41,115 nt of DNA from JAYKJB01 sp035284745 [NCBI: Candidatus Sericytochromatia bacterium] (GTDB taxonomy: Bacteria > Cyanobacteriota > Sericytochromatia > S15B-MN24), in assembly GCA_035284745.1 (NCBI GenBank), contig JAYKIL010000022.1, forward strand, positions 1-41,115. The letters run 5' to 3'. The position numbers were made by a program, and so were the translations under genes. This document shows, in pieces, positions 6,212 through 14,210 of this stretch. The notes beneath the pieces were generated by a model, which saw only the letters and a program-made list of their open reading frames with translations, had not been told where the DNA came from and ran no database searches. Position 1 is the stretch's first letter. Each line of letters starts with the position of its first letter.

Positions 6212-7984
6212 TCAGCGCGCTACGGCGCGGTTTTTGACCAATATTCTGCCCACTTCGGGTGAGACCACCCGCTGGGCTCGGATATACTCGATGAGTGCAT
6301 CGCGTTGTAGCGTCTGCGTATTTATCCGGGGCGACCCAGGAAGCATGGTGAATCCAGAGCTGCCATCCGCCATGTAGTCATTCACTGCGACCCAATACTT
6401 GGCCTGAGGGTCCACGGGTTGGCCGGCGATCCTCGCGTTTTCGATGGGTCCTGCGTTCCGCAGAAGCGTGTACGTAGCGTTGCTGATCGCGTGCCTCTTG
6501 TGGTCGGTGGGGCGCCGTTGAATGGTCAACATTTCGAGGGCTTGTTGCCCCGTCACTTGCATAACAACCACACGATTGTCGAAGGGCAAGGCATAGAAGC
6601 AGTCTTCTATCTTCACCCGTCCCGTCGGTAAAGGATTGCGGGGCGTGCCACTGCTCATCACGGCGAAAGCTGTTTCCGGTTTTACCTGGCGCGCCGCAGC
6701 CAGACACGCGTCTGCGATCAGGTTGTTGAGGCTGGACTCGGTGTCATTGGTGCCGTAGCGTTTGAAAACGCCGGTAGATTCGCCAATTTCCTCGTGAATG
6801 GTGCGATTGACCACTTGGCGATAGGGCGCAATTAACGATTCAACCTGGGGCGCAACGGGAACATTCGCCGTGATGGGGATCATGGTGTTCGCGACCCTCA
6901 CAACACGTCCCCGGTCGAGCGTGATCGAGGCTTGTCCCAGATATCCCCCCCCCATTCCGCTTGAAATAATATGGGTGGCCCCGCCCCGCCCGTGGCGTAT
7001 CACTACGGGGCGTTTGATCATCACGTGAGTGTGCCCGGATACGATAACATCAATGCCTGGAACTCTTTTTGCCACGATTTCGTCTGTAATTTGCTCTTCC
7101 TCCACTTCGTGGTCGTGCACAAGTTCCGCCTCTGCACCCTGCGGGGTGTCTTCTTTCGACCACGGTGGGACCGTTCCCAAGTGAGAGAGCAAAACGACGA
7201 CGTCGGACTCCTTACGAAGTTTTGCGACTGTCGCTGCAGCGACCTTGATGGGGTCGTAATAACGGGCACCCACAAAGTTGGGCGCGGAGACCAAGCCGTT
7301 TACTTCGGTGATCAGCGCGAACATCCCGACACGAACCTGGCCGACTTTGCGGACTGCGTATCGCACCCCGAGGTCGCGATCGAAAGTCATATTTGTGGTG
7401 ATCAGGGCCCCCTTGTAATGGGGCAAAACCGCCTGTAGCTGCTCCACTCCATTGTCGAATTCGTGGTTCCCCACCGTGATGGCATCGAAACCTGACGCCT
7501 GCATCAGGCGCATTTCCGTCTCACCCTTAAAGAAGTTGAAGTAGGGCGTCCCTTGCAAATAGTCACCCGAATCCACCGCGAGCGTGTTCGGGTTTCTGGC
7601 TTTGAAGTCTTGAATGACCGTCGCTAACCGGCCAAATCCGCCTTTGTTGGCGTAGAAAGAGTAGTAAAAGTTTGCGGGAAACGGATCTACACGAGAGTGA
7701 ATGTCGTTGGTGTATAGCAGGTTGAAGTTGACAACCCCAGCGAGGGCGGGGTCGCGGGGAATAATTGCCTGTTGGCCCAGATTGGGAACTCCCGGGGTTA
7801 ACGGGATTTCTCGTTTGGCTGTATCTTTGGCGCCGAAAGCGGCGGGGACACGCCGGATGCCAAAGACACTTCCCGATGCACCGCAACCCCACGCGGAAAG
7901 ACTGCAAGCCGCAACAGCCATACAGAGGGCCGTGATACGCTGAACACGAGGCATTGCAAAGTTTCTGGCTGCAGCGAGGGGCAT
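6212..7984 (-). CDS. UshA-like 5'-nucleotidase / 2',3'-cyclic phosphodiesterase, lipoprotein
   Basis: 590-residue exported phosphoesterase of the 5'-nucleotidase family. GGAAGG lies 9 bp before the ATG. The signal region ends LSAWGCGASG, a probable though imperfect lipobox. The N-terminal metallophosphatase domain holds the dimetal ligands: NDIHSR, VDSGDYLQG, TVGNHEFDNG, LLSHLG and SGHTHVMI. The C-terminal 5'-nucleotidase domain (about residues 385-590) has NNLIADA, a SSGTPRNPLPTG segment and the nucleotide-stacking region NDYMADGSSGF. It should release phosphate and nucleosides from extracytoplasmic nucleotides. It is transcribed divergently from tilS across a 125-bp gap with a 6+6 inverted repeat (8011-8026). 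Confidence 0.93.
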   Translation of the reverse strand: MPLAAARNFAMPRVQRITALCMAVAACSLSAWGCGASGSVFGIRRVPAAFGAKDTAKREIPLTPGVPNLGQQAIIPRDPALAGVVNFNLLYTNDIHSRVDPFPANFYYSFYANKGGFGRLATVIQDFKARNPNTLAVDSGDYLQGTPYFNFFKGETEMRLMQASGFDAITVGNHEFDNGVEQLQAVLPHYKGALITTNMTFDRDLGVRYAVRKVGQVRVGMFALITEVNGLVSAPNFVGARYYDPIKVAAATVAKLRKESDVVVLLSHLGTVPPWSKEDTPQGAEAELVHDHEVEEEQITDEIVAKRVPGIDVIVSGHTHVMIKRPVVIRHGRGGATHIISSGMGGGYLGQASITLDRGRVVRVANTMIPITANVPVAPQVESLIAPYRQVVNRTIHEEIGESTGVFKRYGTNDTESSLNNLIADACLAAARQVKPETAFAVMSSGTPRNPLPTGRVKIEDCFYALPFDNRVVVMQVTGQQALEMLTIQRRPTDHKRHAISNATYTLLRNAGPIENARIAGQPVDPQAKYWVAVNDYMADGSSGFTMLPGSPRINTQTLQRDALIEYIRAQRVVSPEVGRILVKNRAVAR

Positions 7985-8010
7985 AATGGATTACCTTCCG
8001 TCAACTTAAA

Positions 8011-8026
8011 GTCCCAACAATGGGAC
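8011..8026. promoter_or_regulatory. Inverted repeat between 5'-nucleotidase and tilS
   Basis: GTCCCA-ACAA-TGGGAC is a perfect 6-bp inverted repeat 27 bp upstream of the nucleotidase start, so it would lie in that gene's leader or promoter. It may be an operator or a leader hairpin; no T-run follows on either strand. Confidence 0.4.
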
Positions 8027-8109
8027 CATAATCTCTTATCGTGGTCTTGCTGTTAATCTTGTGTGAAAGAACCCCTGCGGACTCAAAATTTAGTTTAAGT
8101 TAAGAGAAA

Positions 8110-9465
8110 ATGTTATCAAAAATTCCCGACTTGGTTCTTGAACAAGTGGCGCGCGCGATGGACTCCGTTCCCGTTGATGGTCCCGTTCTGGTGGGTGTTT
8201 CCGGGGGGGCTGATTCTGTCGCGCTGTGTTTGGCATTGATCAAACTGGGTTATGACGTCAGGGTGGCGCATCTCGATCACGGGGCACGCCCCGATTCGAT
8301 GGCAGATGCGGAATGGGTAGAACGTTGGGCTGTGTCTCGCGGGATTCCCGTTCACTGTGAGCGCACTGTCGTGACTTCCGGTAGCGGTTTCGAGGAACGC
8401 GCGCGAGAGATTCGCCTGACCTTTCTTCAGGCGGCCGCGCAACAGTTTGGTTGTCGTGTGGTGGCTTTGGGACATCATCTTGATGATCAGGCGGAAACGG
8501 TCTTATTTCGTTTGGCGCGAGGAAGCGGCCCTTCGGGGCTGGGAGGTATTCAGGCACAGCGTCACCTTGATAGTGGGGTGCTGTTGATTCATCCGTTACT
8601 CCGGGTGAGGCGGGCGGATCTTCAGGCCTGCCTTCGTTTTTGGAACCAAGATTGGCGGGAGGACCCGACCAACTTGGAACCGTCCAGTGCTCGCAATGTG
8701 ATTCGGCACCACGTTTTGCCGCAGCTGACGAACATTAACTCGGCCGCCTCCCGCCACGTGGCTGAGGCGGCAGCCGTCTTTCAAGACGAGGATCAATACT
8801 GGATGGCTTGGTTTTCTCGGGTGGCGCCGTTTTACGGACGTTCCCTGGGGCCTGGTTGCCTAGAGGTTCCTCGCGCCCCTTTTTTGGCTTTGTCCGAGGT
8901 GGAACGCCAACGTCTGTTGTGGGGGTGGTGGCGACAACATCGCTGGCCGGGGCGTTCTCGGCATTCGCTCCAACGTCTGGCCGCCGTGGCAGAACTGGGC
9001 GGCGCCGCCGACTTAGGCGCTGGCTTGCGTTGCTATGTACACAAGGAAGTGATGGTGGTAGAGATGCTGCCGGAGACGCCTGTTCTATTCCCGCTGGTGA
9101 CCCTGGGCGTTCAACCGACAGCTCATTGGGGATGGAAGATTTCTCTTGACCGCGGCAAGCCCGCGAACCGGGACCGGTTTCACTGCTCGATGCCCCGGGA
9201 AGCCTTGGGGCAGGACTGGGTTTGGCGTTCGGCCATTCCTTTGGATGACCAGTTCCTGCCTGAGGGCCGCCACCGCAGTCGCTCATTGCGTCATTGGTTG
9301 AACCGCCAAGGCGTGCCCCCTCACCATCAGCAACATTTGTTGGTCTTGGCTCGGGCGCAGGAGGTTCAATGGGTGGTTGGTTATGCGCAAGGGGCTGCTA
9401 TGCATCGTTTGGAGAACCCCGTCGATTGTGTTCAAATGCAGGCGACAACGTGTTTTCAGGTTTGA
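8110..9465 (+). CDS. tilS: tRNA(Ile)-lysidine synthetase
   Basis: 451-residue cytosolic enzyme that converts C34 of the CAU-anticodon tRNA-Ile2 to lysidine with ATP and lysine, changing decoding from AUG to AUA. The PP-loop signature SGGADSVALCLAL is near residue 30, followed by AHLDHGARPDS, the GHHLDDQAETVLFRLARGSG segment and LLRVRRADLQACL. The last third fits the TilS substrate-binding and C-terminal domains, including SLRHWLNRQGVPPHHQ. Upstream of the ATG the ribosome site is weak (AAGAGAAA), and a second ATG 16 codons later is possible. The stop overlaps the -35 element of the ftsH promoter. tilS next to ftsH is a frequent arrangement in bacteria. Confidence 0.95.
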   Translation: MLSKIPDLVLEQVARAMDSVPVDGPVLVGVSGGADSVALCLALIKLGYDVRVAHLDHGARPDSMADAEWVERWAVSRGIPVHCERTVVTSGSGFEERAREIRLTFLQAAAQQFGCRVVALGHHLDDQAETVLFRLARGSGPSGLGGIQAQRHLDSGVLLIHPLLRVRRADLQACLRFWNQDWREDPTNLEPSSARNVIRHHVLPQLTNINSAASRHVAEAAAVFQDEDQYWMAWFSRVAPFYGRSLGPGCLEVPRAPFLALSEVERQRLLWGWWRQHRWPGRSRHSLQRLAAVAELGGAADLGAGLRCYVHKEVMVVEMLPETPVLFPLVTLGVQPTAHWGWKISLDRGKPANRDRFHCSMPREALGQDWVWRSAIPLDDQFLPEGRHRSRSLRHWLNRQGVPPHHQQHLLVLARAQEVQWVVGYAQGAAMHRLENPVDCVQMQATTCFQV

Positions 9466-9490
9466 CATTCCCTGGGGTGTTGCGTAAAAT
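9462..9490 (+). promoter_or_regulatory. Consensus sigma70 promoter of ftsH
   Basis: TTGACA (9462-9467), a 17-bp spacer and TAAAAT (9485-9490). The -35 box overlaps the tilS stop codon, so ftsH can be transcribed independently of tilS. Confidence 0.85.
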
Positions 9491-9544
9491 CCTGAATGCT
9501 GAGGCAGCGCTTTGCGCTGCAAAAGGGCTGTGAGGAGAGTCGCT

Positions 9545-11371
9545 TTGGGCAAAGCTTTTAATAACGCGGGCGCTTATCTGTTGTTTTTGCTGGTGGGCGG
9601 CTCCCTTATCCTTGTAAATTTTTTCCCGAAGTCGGATGACGCCAGCAAACCGGATTACACGACGTTTCTGCAGCAGGTCGATGCGCGAGCAGTGGTTCGT
9701 GTTGAGATGTCCAGTACGTCCAATATGCTTCAATACGAGGAGAAAGACGGCAAAAAACGCTCGTTGTTTGTTCCGGATGACCCCCAGCTTGTTCCAACGC
9801 TGAAAGCCAAGGGAATTCCCATCTCGGTGAAGCCGCCGGACCAAAGTGGTTGGTGGGCCTCCGTAATATCCACGATTCTGTTACCGACGTTGATACTGGT
9901 TGGCATCTTGATTTTCGCGATGCGTCAGGCGCAATCGGGGTCAAGCCAGGCGATGAGTTTCGGTAAAAGCCGGGCCAAAATGATGGTCGAAAACAAAACC
10001 CGCGTCACTTTTTCCGATGTGGCGGGTGTGGACGAGGCCAAGGTTGAGTTGGCAGAAATTGTAGACTTTTTGAAGGCGCCGGAAAAATACCAGGCGTTGG
10101 GGGCTCATATTCCGAAAGGGGTTTTGCTTGTTGGACCGCCTGGCACAGGCAAGACTTTGCTCGCACGGGCCGTTGCCGGCGAGGCGGGCGTTCCTTTCTT
10201 TAATATTTCTGGGTCTGACTTTGTTGAAATGTTTGTCGGCGTGGGCGCGAGCCGCGTGCGCGACCTCTTTGAACAGGCCAAGAAGAACTCGCCTTGCATC
10301 GTCTTCGTTGATGAAATTGATGCCGTGGGTCGTCAACGCGGCGCGGGCATGGGGGGCGGCCACGACGAACGCGAGCAAACGTTGAATCAGCTTTTGGTCG
10401 AAATGGATGGCTTCGAAGCCAACGTCAGTATCGTGGTCATTGCAGCGACAAACCGTCCTGACATTTTGGATGCCGCGCTGCTTCGCCCCGGACGGTTTGA
10501 CCGGCAAGTGGTGGTGGACGCCCCTGATGTGGCGGGCCGGGAGCAAATTCTTAAGGTTCATATGAAAAACAAGCCTTTAGGCAACGATGTTGATCTAAAG
10601 ATCCTGGCGCGGCGAACCCCTGGCTTTACGGGCGCCGACTTGATGAATCTGAGCAATGAAGCGGCCCTGATTGCGGCCCGTCGTGACCGCAAGGAAATTG
10701 CGATGCCCGATTGTGAGGCCGCCATCGATCGCGTGATTGCCGGCCCTGAGCGGAAAAGCCGCTTAATTTCCGACCAAGAGAAAAAGGTGATCGCTTTTCA
10801 CGAAGTGGGGCACGCCTTGATTGCGAAATTGCTGCCCAATTGCGATCCACTTCATAAAGTGACGATTGTGTCTCGCGGGATGGCTCTTGGCCTTACGATG
10901 ACCTTACCTACTGAAGACCGTGTCCTCACCAGTCGCTCGCAAATGATGGATCGAATTGTGATGATGTTGGGGGGCCGTGTGGCTGAGGCCATTGCCTTTA
11001 ACGAGATTACAACCGGGGCGAGCAACGACCTTGAACGGGCCACTGGCCTGGCGCGGCGGATGGTTACAGAGTTCGGCATGAGCGACAAAGTGGGTCCTGT
11101 GACCTTTGGAAAACGCCACGAGCACATTTTCCTTGGCAGGGATTTTGGGGAAGACCGTAATTTTTCCAACGAAATAGCCAGCCTCATTGATCACGAAATC
11201 AAGGGCATCGTGCAGAGGTGCTACGAACGCGCCGAGGAACTGCTGACCACCCATCGTGAACAGCTCGACCTCATCAGCTATGAGTTGATGGCGAGGGAGA
11301 CACTGGATGCCGATGAATTCGATGAGTTATTCAATCGAGGATCGGAGGCTGTGGAACCTTTGCCTGCATAA
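9545..11371 (+). CDS. ftsH: ATP-dependent zinc metalloprotease FtsH
   Basis: 608-residue membrane AAA+ protease that degrades misfolded membrane proteins and short-lived regulators. The frame is open further upstream, but GAGGAGAG (9532-9539) points to a TTG start at 9545. Domains: transmembrane segment 1 (about residues 10-25), a small extracytoplasmic domain, transmembrane segment 2 (about 108-126), AAA module with Walker A GPPGTGKT (197-204), Walker B VFVDEID (253-259) and second region of homology [17 protein letters not shown], then the protease domain. The zinc motif HExxH is HEVGH (419-423) in place of the usual HEAGH, which should still bind zinc. The third ligand region NDLERAT is present. 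Length is typical. It has its own promoter. Confidence 0.97.
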   Translation: MGKAFNNAGAYLLFLLVGGSLILVNFFPKSDDASKPDYTTFLQQVDARAVVRVEMSSTSNMLQYEEKDGKKRSLFVPDDPQLVPTLKAKGIPISVKPPDQSGWWASVISTILLPTLILVGILIFAMRQAQSGSSQAMSFGKSRAKMMVENKTRVTFSDVAGVDEAKVELAEIVDFLKAPEKYQALGAHIPKGVLLVGPPGTGKTLLARAVAGEAGVPFFNISGSDFVEMFVGVGASRVRDLFEQAKKNSPCIVFVDEIDAVGRQRGAGMGGGHDEREQTLNQLLVEMDGFEANVSIVVIAATNRPDILDAALLRPGRFDRQVVVDAPDVAGREQILKVHMKNKPLGNDVDLKILARRTPGFTGADLMNLSNEAALIAARRDRKEIAMPDCEAAIDRVIAGPERKSRLISDQEKKVIAFHEVGHALIAKLLPNCDPLHKVTIVSRGMALGLTMTLPTEDRVLTSRSQMMDRIVMMLGGRVAEAIAFNEITTGASNDLERATGLARRMVTEFGMSDKVGPVTFGKRHEHIFLGRDFGEDRNFSNEIASLIDHEIKGIVQRCYERAEELLTTHREQLDLISYELMARETLDADEFDELFNRGSEAVEPLPA

Positions 11372-11396
11372 GGTGCGGCGGGTGGCACCGTGGGTT

Positions 11397-11438
11397 GAAA
11401 AGGGGGGACTTCCGTGACGGGGGTTCCCCTCTTTCTTT
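11397..11438. terminator. Bidirectional terminator between ftsH and the convergent gene
   Basis: GGGGGGAC (11402-11409) can pair with GTTCCCC (11423-11429) with a mismatch or bulge. The hairpin is flanked by an A-run on the left and a T-rich run on the right, so it could serve both converging genes. Confidence 0.55.
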
Positions 11439-11451
11439 ATTTGCTCGCGTC

Positions 11452-12564
11452 TTAAAAACGGATGCGTTGGGGAGCGACCGCTACCTGTCCGTCGGGATCG
11501 ACTTGGACTTTCACCCAATGATGAAAACCGCCCTGTCGAGGAGGGGCCTCCAAACGCAAACCCGCTCCACCTGTTGTGATATAGCGCACCCCATCGCGTG
11601 TTTCCGAAGCATATATCCCAAGAGACCCGCCAAAAAAAGTGTTCACCTTGAATTGGGAAAAGGCCCTGAGCAAGCGTCGTACTTGGGCGCGATAGCGCAT
11701 CGCTTGGTTGATGCCTGGTCTGACATCGATCAGTGGGACGTGGGCGAAAATAAAGATGTTTCGGGTGGGCTGTTTACGAACGGATGTCAGGGTTTCGAAC
11801 AGCCATTTTTCCTGAGATTCCGTGAGATACCGGTTCGCATTGTCAATAAAGATGAAGGCATCGTCATTTAGGCGGAAGCTCAGTTGGGGGTCGCCAAAGG
11901 ATTGTTTCCAGGCCGACGGGGCTTTGCTTCGGGGCTGTGAATTGACGCAATAAGTAGGAAAGGACAATTGGGGCAGTGACTTTCGCAGGGCTTGAAGCGA
12001 ATCCACTGCCTGATTTTTTGTCCGGTCGCCGAGGTGTACTGCAAATTGGACCTTTGACTCTGCCATTGCTTCGCCGAGCGCTTTGAGGTGCTCGCCCTGT
12101 TTAATACCGGATGGGAGATTGCCAAATACCGCAAATTGATACCGGCTGGTGAGGTTTGGGTGTATGGACCACGCTTGGCGCTCGGCGGGTTGTAGGGTGG
12201 CTGTGCTCTCGATGGGGCGACCCTCAGGGCTTGTCCCAACCACCACCCCTTCTGGTGTCGCGACAAAAGAACCAGCCAAACAGTTGTGCCATTTGACCCG
12301 CCAATTCGCGAAATGTCTGCCGGTTTGGTTGTCGATCGACAGTGTAGACGTCGGGCTGTTAGACCATACGGAGACCGTGTCAGGTTCCAGAAATTCGGCC
12401 ACGCCACCCGACATTGAGAGCTTGGGAGCTGCCCAGGCAGAAGACTGCAAGGCGGCCCAAGTGATCCCAAACCCGATGGCGAAGACCACCTGCAATGAGG
12501 GTCGCGCAGGAATTGGCCGCTTTGTCGCGGCTTCAGACAGGCCATCAGAAAACCGCAAAGACAA
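11452..12564 (-). CDS. Exported metallophosphoesterase-fold protein with degenerate active site
   Basis: About 370 residues. The frame is open into the upstream gene; the best start is a TTG at 12564 preceded by AAAGG (8 bp). It is followed by a signal peptide, QVVFAIGFGITWAALQSSAWA, so the protein is exported. Residues about 50-135 look like a beta-rich accessory domain. The rest follows the calcineurin-like phosphoesterase order, but most ligands are gone. The DxH position reads FAVFGNL, GDxxD reads HLGDRTKN (Asp kept), GNHD reads CVNSQP, the next His is kept in IFAHVPLID, and GHxH reads FFGGSLG. The overall similarity suggests an ancestral phosphoesterase that has become a binding or structural protein. 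It lies 86 bp after the S8 protease and may be cotranscribed with it. Confidence 0.7.
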   Translation of the reverse strand: MSLRFSDGLSEAATKRPIPARPSLQVVFAIGFGITWAALQSSAWAAPKLSMSGGVAEFLEPDTVSVWSNSPTSTLSIDNQTGRHFANWRVKWHNCLAGSFVATPEGVVVGTSPEGRPIESTATLQPAERQAWSIHPNLTSRYQFAVFGNLPSGIKQGEHLKALGEAMAESKVQFAVHLGDRTKNQAVDSLQALRKSLPQLSFPTYCVNSQPRSKAPSAWKQSFGDPQLSFRLNDDAFIFIDNANRYLTESQEKWLFETLTSVRKQPTRNIFIFAHVPLIDVRPGINQAMRYRAQVRRLLRAFSQFKVNTFFGGSLGIYASETRDGVRYITTGGAGLRLEAPPRQGGFHHWVKVQVDPDGQVAVAPQRIRF

Positions 12565-12650
12565 GGTGCCAACCTTTACTGGGAATTGCCCGAACGGTCT
12601 TATTTTATCAGGTGAAGGCCAGCGGTGGTCAGCGGCAATCAGGTGAGCGT

Positions 12651-13952
12651 TTATCTCAAATTGAGTGCGCGCGTGGCATTGATACGGCCCCATCCGAAAT
12701 GTTCATCGAAGCCCGGGCTGCCGTGGTCGTCGCTGGTGCGTTCGATGCGATTTTTTACCTGGGGCGCTGATAAGTTGGGGTATGCGCTGCGGATCAAAGC
12801 AGCAACCCCTGATACAAATGGCGCCGCCATACTGGTTCCATCCATCACGTCCTGCCCGACACTTTTCCCTTCGAGCCGCGTGACCCCAACGGGGCGAGTG
12901 GGAAGCGTCGACAGAATATCAACACCGGGCGCGGATACGGAAATCCACGAGCCGTAGTTTGAAAAGTCAGCTTTTTGGTCATCGCGATCAGTGGCCCCAA
13001 CGGCCATCACCCCAGGGTAACCTGCGGGATATTCTTGAGAGTTGGAGCCTTCATTTCCCATCGCGGCCACGATGAGTACGTCTTTGCTTTGCGCATATCG
13101 TACGGCGTCCATCAAGGCCCGAGAGCCTCCGGTGCCACCGAGACTCATATTCACCACTTTGGCACCGTGATTCACGGCCCAAACGAGGCCGGCGACAATG
13201 TCTCCGGTGTCTCCCCTGCCCTCACGATTCAGGACTTTGATCGGCATAATTCGACAATTTGGTGCGACGCCATTCAACCCGCGTCCGTCAAAGATGCTAG
13301 CGGCCACCACCCCGGCCACGTGGGTGCCGTGACCGTGATCGTCGTCCGGACCGGTGGTTCCTCCGACAACGCTGGCGCCCGGAACGATACTGCCGGAAAG
13401 GTCAGGGTGGACAGGATCGACACCCGTATCAATGATCGCGACTGTGACCTGGGGTGAACCCCTAAACCGATTCCATACGAGCGGCATCCCAATTTTTAAC
13501 AGGCCCCACTGGGGTTCGTTCCACAAAGGATCGCCCATTCCCACGTTCTGGAGCCGGCGTCCCGAGGGGGGCAACTGCTTTCGGGAGGGGCGGCGCGGAA
13601 CCTGAAAAATACTCGCCTGTTCAACATATTCGACGGCGGAATGTGATTGCAGTTTCGCAAATACACCCTGCGGGAGCGCACGGTTCGTCATCTCAAGGAC
13701 GCTCACGCCGATAGAAGAGATATCGTGGCCGGTTCTTAACGCCAGTCGCTGATGCAAGCTTCGGATGGCCGCTTGGCTGGCGGCAGCTTTGTATTTGACC
13801 ACAAACCGGTTCGTATGTGTTCCGCTGCGCGAGACGGCTTGTATCCCTGTGCGAACGGGCGCTCGGGCCGCGACCGCGGAGGTCACAACTCCTTTATTGC
13901 CACATCCGGCGAGGATGGAGGCCAACGTGAAACACGCAAGTGTCCAACGCAA
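12651..13952 (-). CDS. Subtilisin-like (S8) serine protease lipoprotein
   Basis: 433-residue secreted protease. The start is a TTG at 13952 with AAAGGAGG 5 bp upstream. The signal sequence ends with a good lipobox, ILAGC, at about residue 17. Residues 48-118 resemble an I9 inhibitor propeptide (NRFVVKYKAAAS...VEYVEQ). The catalytic domain has the full triad and oxyanion residue: Asp in AIIDTGVDPVHPDL, His in HGHGTHVAGVVA, Asn in AAMGNEG and Ser in GTSMAAPFVSGVAAL. It should mature by propeptide cleavage and work at the outer surface or in the periplasm. It is divergent from the GGDEF gene; the shared 258-bp gap holds a Pho-box-like repeat. Confidence 0.95.
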   Translation of the reverse strand: MRWTLACFTLASILAGCGNKGVVTSAVAARAPVRTGIQAVSRSGTHTNRFVVKYKAAASQAAIRSLHQRLALRTGHDISSIGVSVLEMTNRALPQGVFAKLQSHSAVEYVEQASIFQVPRRPSRKQLPPSGRRLQNVGMGDPLWNEPQWGLLKIGMPLVWNRFRGSPQVTVAIIDTGVDPVHPDLSGSIVPGASVVGGTTGPDDDHGHGTHVAGVVAASIFDGRGLNGVAPNCRIMPIKVLNREGRGDTGDIVAGLVWAVNHGAKVVNMSLGGTGGSRALMDAVRYAQSKDVLIVAAMGNEGSNSQEYPAGYPGVMAVGATDRDDQKADFSNYGSWISVSAPGVDILSTLPTRPVGVTRLEGKSVGQDVMDGTSMAAPFVSGVAALIRSAYPNLSAPQVKNRIERTSDDHGSPGFDEHFGWGRINATRALNLR

Positions 13953-14065
13953 CGAAACCTCCTTTCACCCCTGTCTCATTAATTTGGCGTACACAGGTCT
14001 TATCCCCCCATTTCTGCCAAAGCTTGAGGTAAATTTGGTTTAAGTTGCTTTCCCCGGTCGCATGG

Positions 14066-14104
14066 AGGTTAAAAGGAAATTAAATCTGTTCGGAATTTTA
14101 TAAA
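14066..14104 (+). promoter_or_regulatory. Promoter with 11-bp-spaced direct repeats (Pho-box-like)
   Basis: AGGTTAAA (14066-14073), a 3-bp spacer and AAATTAAA (14077-14084); read on the other strand these are TTTAATTT and TTTAACCT. Both fit the PyTTAAPyPyT/A unit with 3-bp spacing described for cyanobacterial Pho boxes. A TATAAA -10 candidate begins 14 bp later (14099-14104), the same geometry as at 2538-2577. The element could serve the GGDEF gene (14211) or, read the other way, the S8 protease (13952). Confidence 0.45.
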
Positions 14105-14210
14105 AAGGCCCTATATCTTCTTATCAGGCTCGCGCGCTGGATTCGCTTTGGACGTGTTGCGTCTCGCCCTATGGAGCGGCGTGCGGGGTCGCCTGAACGG
14201 AGAGGGCACG

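Noticed and set aside
8086-8104. TTAA-rich sequence before tilS, as a further Pho box for the 5'-nucleotidase
   Set aside because: Only one unit (CTTAACTT) fits; the second (CTAAATTT) does not, and there is no -10 at the right distance. It is attractive because of the phosphate link but too weak.
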